From Collinsella sp. (lineage in GTDB: Bacteria; Actinomycetota; Coriobacteriia; Coriobacteriales; Coriobacteriaceae), in the NCBI GenBank assembly GCA_019414325.1, contig DXMG01000053.1, positions 1 to 7,038 on the forward strand: a stretch of DNA of 7,038 nucleotides, written 5' to 3'. Position numbers and translations under genes: made by a program. Positions 3,889 through 7,038 of this stretch are shown piece by piece (within the stretch, counting starts at the first letter, position 1; each line of letters begins with the position of its first letter). The notes below the pieces were generated by a model. The model searched no databases. It saw nothing but the letters and a program-made list of their open reading frames with translations, and was not told the DNA's origin.

Positions 3889-5892
3889 ATGTCGAAGCAA
3901 GCTGTCGTTGGAATCTTGGCGCATGTCGATGCCGGCAAGACCACGCTGGCCGAGGCCATGTTGTTCAACGCGGGTCGCATTCGCAAGCGCGGCCGCGTGG
4001 ACGATGGCGATTCGCATCTGGACACTAACGCGATCGAGCGCGAGCGCGGCATTACGATTTTCTCGTCGCAGGCCGTGCTCGACCAAGGCGATACCCACGT
4101 CATGCTCGTTGATGCGCCGGGGCATGTCGATTTTTCTGCCGAGGCGGAGCGCACATTGCGCGCACTCGACTACGCGATTTTGGTTGTGGGCGCCAACGAC
4201 GGCGTACAAGGGCACACCGAAACCCTGTGGCGCCTGCTTGCGCGCTATGACATTCCGACGTTCATCTATATCAACAAAATCGATTTGGAGCATCCCGGCC
4301 GCGAGGTTTTGCTGGCACAACTTGGGCAACGTCTTTCCGAGGGCTGCCTGGATGCCAGCGAACTGCTGGCGGGTGGTGCCGTTCGGGAGGACGCTGCTGC
4401 GTTGGACGAGGCGGCGCTCGAGGAGTTTCTTGAGACGGGCGAGCTTTCTGTTGCAACGCTGTCGCGCATGGTTGCCGAGCGCAAGCTCTTTCCCTGCTTT
4501 GCCGGCTCGGCGCTCAAGGACCAAGGCGTTGACGAGCTGCTGGATGGCATATGCGCGCTGATGCGTGAACAGGCGTGGCTCCCGGAGTTTGCTGCGCGCG
4601 TCTATCGTGTCAGCCGCGGGGATCACGGCGAGCGTTTGGCTTGGGTTAAAGTGACCGGCGGCACGCTGCATGCCAAACAGATGATTGACGGACGTTCCGG
4701 TGCCGAGGCATGGGAGCAGAAGGTCGATCAGGTACGCATCTATAACGGCGAGAAGTATGAGCTTGCCCAGGAAGTTGCCGCTGGCGGCATCTGCGCCGTG
4801 ACGGGCCTCGCACACGTTCGCCCGGGTGATGCCCTGGGCGCGGAGCCCGCGGGCGATGCACCTGTCATTGCGCCGGTCCTCACCTATACGGTGCTACCGG
4901 GCGAACACGATGTCCATGCGGTGTTTAAAGCGCTGACCGAGTTGGCGGACGAAGACCCCATGCTCGGCGTAAGCTGGAATACGCATCTTGAGCAGATTCA
5001 CTTGCAGTTGATGGGAGCCGTGCAGCTCGAGGTCGTGCAGCGGGTGTTGGCCGATCGCTTTGGCCTTACGATTGAGTTTGAGTCCGGCGGCATTCTCTAT
5101 AAGGAGACGATCTCGCAGCCGGTCGAGGGTGTGGGCCACTTTGAGCCACTGCGCCATTACGCCGAGGTGCACCTGCGCCTTGAGCCGCTGCCGGCGGGCT
5201 CAGGCGTGCAATTTGGTACCGCTACCTCGACTGACGAGCTCGATCTGAACTGGCAGCGCCTGGCGCTCACCAACGCCATGGAGCGCGATCACCTGGGCGT
5301 GTTGACCGGCTCGCCCATCACCGATGTGCGCATTACGCTCACGGGCGGCCGCGCGCATGCCAAACACACCGAGGGCGGTGACTTTCGTCAGGCAACATAC
5401 CGCGCGATTCGCCAGGGTTTGATGCAGGCGCGCGAGGCGGGTGCGGCGGTACTGTTGGAGCCGTGGTACCACTTTGAGCTCGAGGTGCCAGGGGAGTGCG
5501 TGGGCCGGGCGTTGTCAGACGCCACGCGCATGGGTGCCGAGTACGAGCCGCCGACGATGGCGGGCGACCGGGCGAAGCTTGTGGGTCGCGTGCCGGCATC
5601 CGAGGTGCAGGATTACGCGCTGGAGGTGGCTGCCTACACGAGCGGTCACGGTCATCTGTACCTGGAGTTCGCCGGTTATGCGGCTTGCCATGATGCCGAG
5701 CGCGCCATCGAGACGGCCGCCTACGAGCCCGAGGCCGATCTGCCCAACACGCCCGATTCGGTCTTTTGCTCTCACGGCGCCGGTTACACGGTCAAATGGT
5801 ACGACGTACCCGCCGCGGCGCACGTAAAGATCGATCCCACCACCTTCCGCCCCTGGCGAGCAGCAGACGCCGAGTTTTTCGGCCATAGGTGA
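3889..5892 (+). CDS. EF-G/Tet(M)-superfamily translational GTPase (ribosomal protection protein-like)
   Basis: This 667-residue protein is a ribosome-dependent GTPase built like Tet(M), Tet(O) and EF-G. The G domain has G1 AHVDAGKT (11-18), G2 RGITI (53-57), G3 DAPGH (75-79), G4 NKID (129-132) and G5 near GSAL (206-209). A domain II beta-barrel follows at about 235-325, domain III at 330-405, domain IV at about 405-535 and domain V at about 530-610. An extension of some 50 residues (615-667), including NTPDSVFCSHGAGYTVKW, goes beyond the end of classical Tet(M) (639 residues). The domain IV tip reads GGRAHAKHTEGGDF (486-499) where Tet(M) has its proline-containing YSPVSTP loop that invades the tetracycline site. 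It therefore probably belongs to the chromosomal Tet(M)-like clade often labelled tetracycline resistance, and actual resistance is doubtful. ATG 3889 follows GAGGAG (3879-3884); the 23 extra codons to 3820 lack a binding site. Codon use matches the neighbours, with no sign of recent transfer. Confidence 0.88.
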   Translation: MSKQAVVGILAHVDAGKTTLAEAMLFNAGRIRKRGRVDDGDSHLDTNAIERERGITIFSSQAVLDQGDTHVMLVDAPGHVDFSAEAERTLRALDYAILVVGANDGVQGHTETLWRLLARYDIPTFIYINKIDLEHPGREVLLAQLGQRLSEGCLDASELLAGGAVREDAAALDEAALEEFLETGELSVATLSRMVAERKLFPCFAGSALKDQGVDELLDGICALMREQAWLPEFAARVYRVSRGDHGERLAWVKVTGGTLHAKQMIDGRSGAEAWEQKVDQVRIYNGEKYELAQEVAAGGICAVTGLAHVRPGDALGAEPAGDAPVIAPVLTYTVLPGEHDVHAVFKALTELADEDPMLGVSWNTHLEQIHLQLMGAVQLEVVQRVLADRFGLTIEFESGGILYKETISQPVEGVGHFEPLRHYAEVHLRLEPLPAGSGVQFGTATSTDELDLNWQRLALTNAMERDHLGVLTGSPITDVRITLTGGRAHAKHTEGGDFRQATYRAIRQGLMQAREAGAAVLLEPWYHFELEVPGECVGRALSDATRMGAEYEPPTMAGDRAKLVGRVPASEVQDYALEVAAYTSGHGHLYLEFAGYAACHDAERAIETAAYEPEADLPNTPDSVFCSHGAGYTVKWYDVPAAAHVKIDPTTFRPWRAADAEFFGHR

Positions 5893-5917
5893 TAGAAGGG
5901 CGGCCTCTTTGTCACCT
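5887..5917 (+). other. Inverted repeat spanning the GTPase stop codon
   Basis: AGGTGA (5887-5892, ending in the TGA stop) and TCACCT (5912-5917) are exact inverted 6-base arms around 19 bases. A U-rich tract does not follow, so termination is uncertain. No other terminator is seen between the GTPase and ATPase genes, so read-through is possible. Confidence 0.3.
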
Positions 5918-5920
5918 GCT

Positions 5921-5950
5921 GTTGGTATAACTCGGTATAAGTTGGTATAA
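5921..5950 (+). repeat. Three tandem 10-bp GGTATAA repeats upstream of the ATPase
   Basis: Units at 5921-5930, 5931-5940 and 5941-5950 read GTTGGTATAA, CTCGGTATAA and GTTGGTATAA. The first and third are identical, and all share GGTATAA in the same register. The first and third copies are followed by CT, which extends their identity to 12 bases. A 10-base period places each unit on the same face of the helix, as in arrays of activator or repressor sites. They end 35 bases before the ATPase start codon. The TATAA cores also resemble -10 elements. Confidence 0.75.
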
Positions 5951-5951
5951 C
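5922..5951 (+). promoter_or_regulatory. Candidate promoter of the ATPase gene inside the repeats
   Basis: TTGGTA (5922-5927) as -35 and TATAAC (5946-5951) as -10 are separated by 18 bases, with 4 of 6 and 5 of 6 consensus matches. Thus the first repeat would supply the -35 and the third the -10. Transcription would start near 5958, about 28 bases before the ATG. An alternative -35, TTGTCA at 5909-5914, has no -10 at suitable spacing. Confidence 0.45.
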
Positions 5952-5985
5952 TATAGGCGGCGTTTGCCAATCCGAGGAGGCCGAC

Positions 5986-7038
5986 ATGAATCCAAATCCC
6001 TTTAAGCCCACGGCTGGTAAGCGACCTCCGATACTCATCGGTCGCGAGTCGGTCATCGAAGATTTTGAGGAAGGGCTCGATAACGGCGCGGGAGCGCCGG
6101 GCAGGCTCATGCTCATTACGGGAAACCGCGGCTGCGGCAAGACGGTTCTCCTGAGGGAGCTGCAACGTCTGGCCAGCGAGCACGGATGGGCGGTTGTCTC
6201 CGATTCCGCTTCGCTTGGTTTATGCGACCGCTTGGCCGACGCACTCCGCTCGAATAAGCTCGTTGTGACGTCAATGGAGTTTGGCCCATCGTTTGGACGG
6301 ATGTCGGTTGAGGCGGCGCGGGCAAAAGGCGAGACGTTGCGAGGGCTGGTCAACAAGAGGCTCAAGAAGCTCGGTCCAGGTAAGGGCATACTGTTTGCGA
6401 TTGACGAGGCTCAATCTGCGTCTATCGAGGAACTGGCGGCTCTTGCCGTTCTCTATCAGCAGGTGCTCGGAGACCAGGATGCCACGGGCTTGCCCGATAG
6501 CGACCAGCGCGGTCTTGCGCTGGTCTTTGCCGGCTTGCCCAGCATGGTTGACGATCTGCTCGAAGAGCCGAGCGTGACGTTTTTGCGACGTGCCCAGCAG
6601 CGTACGTTGGGGGCGATTTCTTTGCCCAAGGTGCGCGATTCGTATATCCAGACGGTCGAGTGTGCCGGTCTTTGCGTTGATGCGGAGACGGCGGACCTTG
6701 CAGCGCACAAGAGCATGGGGCATCCCTATATGGTTCAGCTGGTGGGATATTACATGTGGCGGTCTGCTGTCCGGCGTGGCTCGCAAGTCATCGAAAGGCG
6801 CGATGTCGAGGATGGCCATGCGGATGCCGTCTCTGAGTTCTACGAAGCGGTTGACGCGCCTCTGTATTACGGGCTGCGCAGTCCACAGCGCCTTTTTATC
6901 GAGGCTATGGCGGTTGACGAGGACAAGCCGACGCGCATGGCGGATATCATTGAGCGCTGCGACCGTACCCAGAGCTGGGCGAGTAAATATCGCGCAAGCC
7001 TGATTCGCGAGCGCGTCATCGAGGCTGCCGGATACGGC
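5986..7038 (+). CDS. AAA-type ATP-binding protein with C-terminal winged-helix-like region, 3' partial
   Basis: The frame is open from ATG 5986 to the window end, giving 351 residues without a stop. GAGGAGG (5974-5980) lies five bases before the start. The N-terminus PFKPTAGKRPPILIGRE (5-21) leads into the ATPase core, a layout typical of Orc1/Cdc6-like AAA_16-type proteins. Walker A is GNRGCGKT (46-53) and Walker B is ILFAIDEA (135-142, D140 and E141). A likely sensor-1 strand is LALVFAGLPS (177-186). The helical lid region includes SMGHPYMVQLVGYYMW (243-258). From about 298 the sequence (SPQRLFIEAMAVDEDKPTRMADIIER onward) looks like the start of a winged helix-turn-helix. Relatives are common as lone ATP-binding proteins in actinobacteria, and I know no established role; DNA binding or partner remodelling is inference. 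The preceding phased repeats may control it. The missing end prevents judging total length or any fused domain. Confidence 0.85.
   Translation, partial: MNPNPFKPTAGKRPPILIGRESVIEDFEEGLDNGAGAPGRLMLITGNRGCGKTVLLRELQRLASEHGWAVVSDSASLGLCDRLADALRSNKLVVTSMEFGPSFGRMSVEAARAKGETLRGLVNKRLKKLGPGKGILFAIDEAQSASIEELAALAVLYQQVLGDQDATGLPDSDQRGLALVFAGLPSMVDDLLEEPSVTFLRRAQQRTLGAISLPKVRDSYIQTVECAGLCVDAETADLAAHKSMGHPYMVQLVGYYMWRSAVRRGSQVIERRDVEDGHADAVSEFYEAVDAPLYYGLRSPQRLFIEAMAVDEDKPTRMADIIERCDRTQSWASKYRASLIRERVIEAAGYG

Noticed and set aside
3610..4815. 401-codon open frame on the minus strand
   Set aside because: It lies antisense to the GTPase and GNAT terminator region, has no recognisable domains or ribosome binding site and runs through a strong terminator. 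Long antisense frames are expected in GC-rich coding DNA.
3889..5892. Possible mobile tetracycline-resistance cassette
   Set aside because: No transposon or conjugative element genes flank it, base composition matches the neighbours and the domain IV tip differs from Tet(M).
5515..6183. 222-codon minus-strand frame across the GTPase end and ATPase start
   Set aside because: It spans two well supported genes and their intergenic repeats without any coding signature of its own.
6271..6819. 182-codon minus-strand frame opposite the ATPase
   Set aside because: The plus strand here encodes Walker B and the helical lid of the ATPase in one continuous frame; the antisense frame shows no motif.

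Overview
The window suggests a high-GC actinobacterium, most likely a gut member of the Coriobacteriia such as Collinsella. This is an inference from base composition, codon use, strong AAGGAG-type ribosome binding sites, gene content and GGGGAC-type intergenic repeats that I associate with that group. No rRNA or marker gene in the window settles it. The layout is chromosomal housekeeping: I see no transposase, integrase, phage module, tRNA or CRISPR array.

Left part (1-1100). A composite repeat with a perfect 18-bp inverted repeat (56-129) lies just upstream of rlmA (189-1004, 23S rRNA guanine N1-methyltransferase). A second short GGGACAGG-type repeat (1011-1035) follows the rlmA stop codon. 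A bidirectional terminator (1058-1095) then separates rlmA from a convergent gene for a four-helix membrane protein (1132-1533, minus strand). That gene has a 15-bp palindrome in its leader.

Middle part (1600-3650). A 47-residue single-pass membrane protein (1761-1904) with a very strong ribosome binding site precedes rsmJ (start ATG 1968, 16S rRNA m2G1516 methyltransferase family). Convergent to rsmJ is a 98-residue Cys/His-rich small protein (2721-3017, minus). Divergent from that is a GNAT acetyltransferase (3094-3582), with an extended -10 promoter inside nested inverted repeats and a textbook terminator (3617-3644).

Right part (3650-7038). After a roughly 240-base leader region with no convincing gene comes a 667-residue translational GTPase of the EF-G/Tet(M) superfamily (3889-5892). 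It keeps the G motifs but has a different domain IV tip from true Tet(M) and a C-terminal extension. Next are three 10-bp GGTATAA repeats (5921-5950) and the start of an AAA-type ATPase gene with Walker A and B motifs (5986 to the window edge, 3' end missing).

Functional theme: three of the eight protein genes act on the ribosome (23S methylation, 16S methylation, ribosome-binding GTPase). They are not one operon, because convergent genes and terminators lie between them, but the clustering is worth noting. The least explained elements are the inverted-repeat family around rlmA, the small membrane protein before rsmJ, the domain IV tip of the GTPase and the helically phased repeats before the ATPase.
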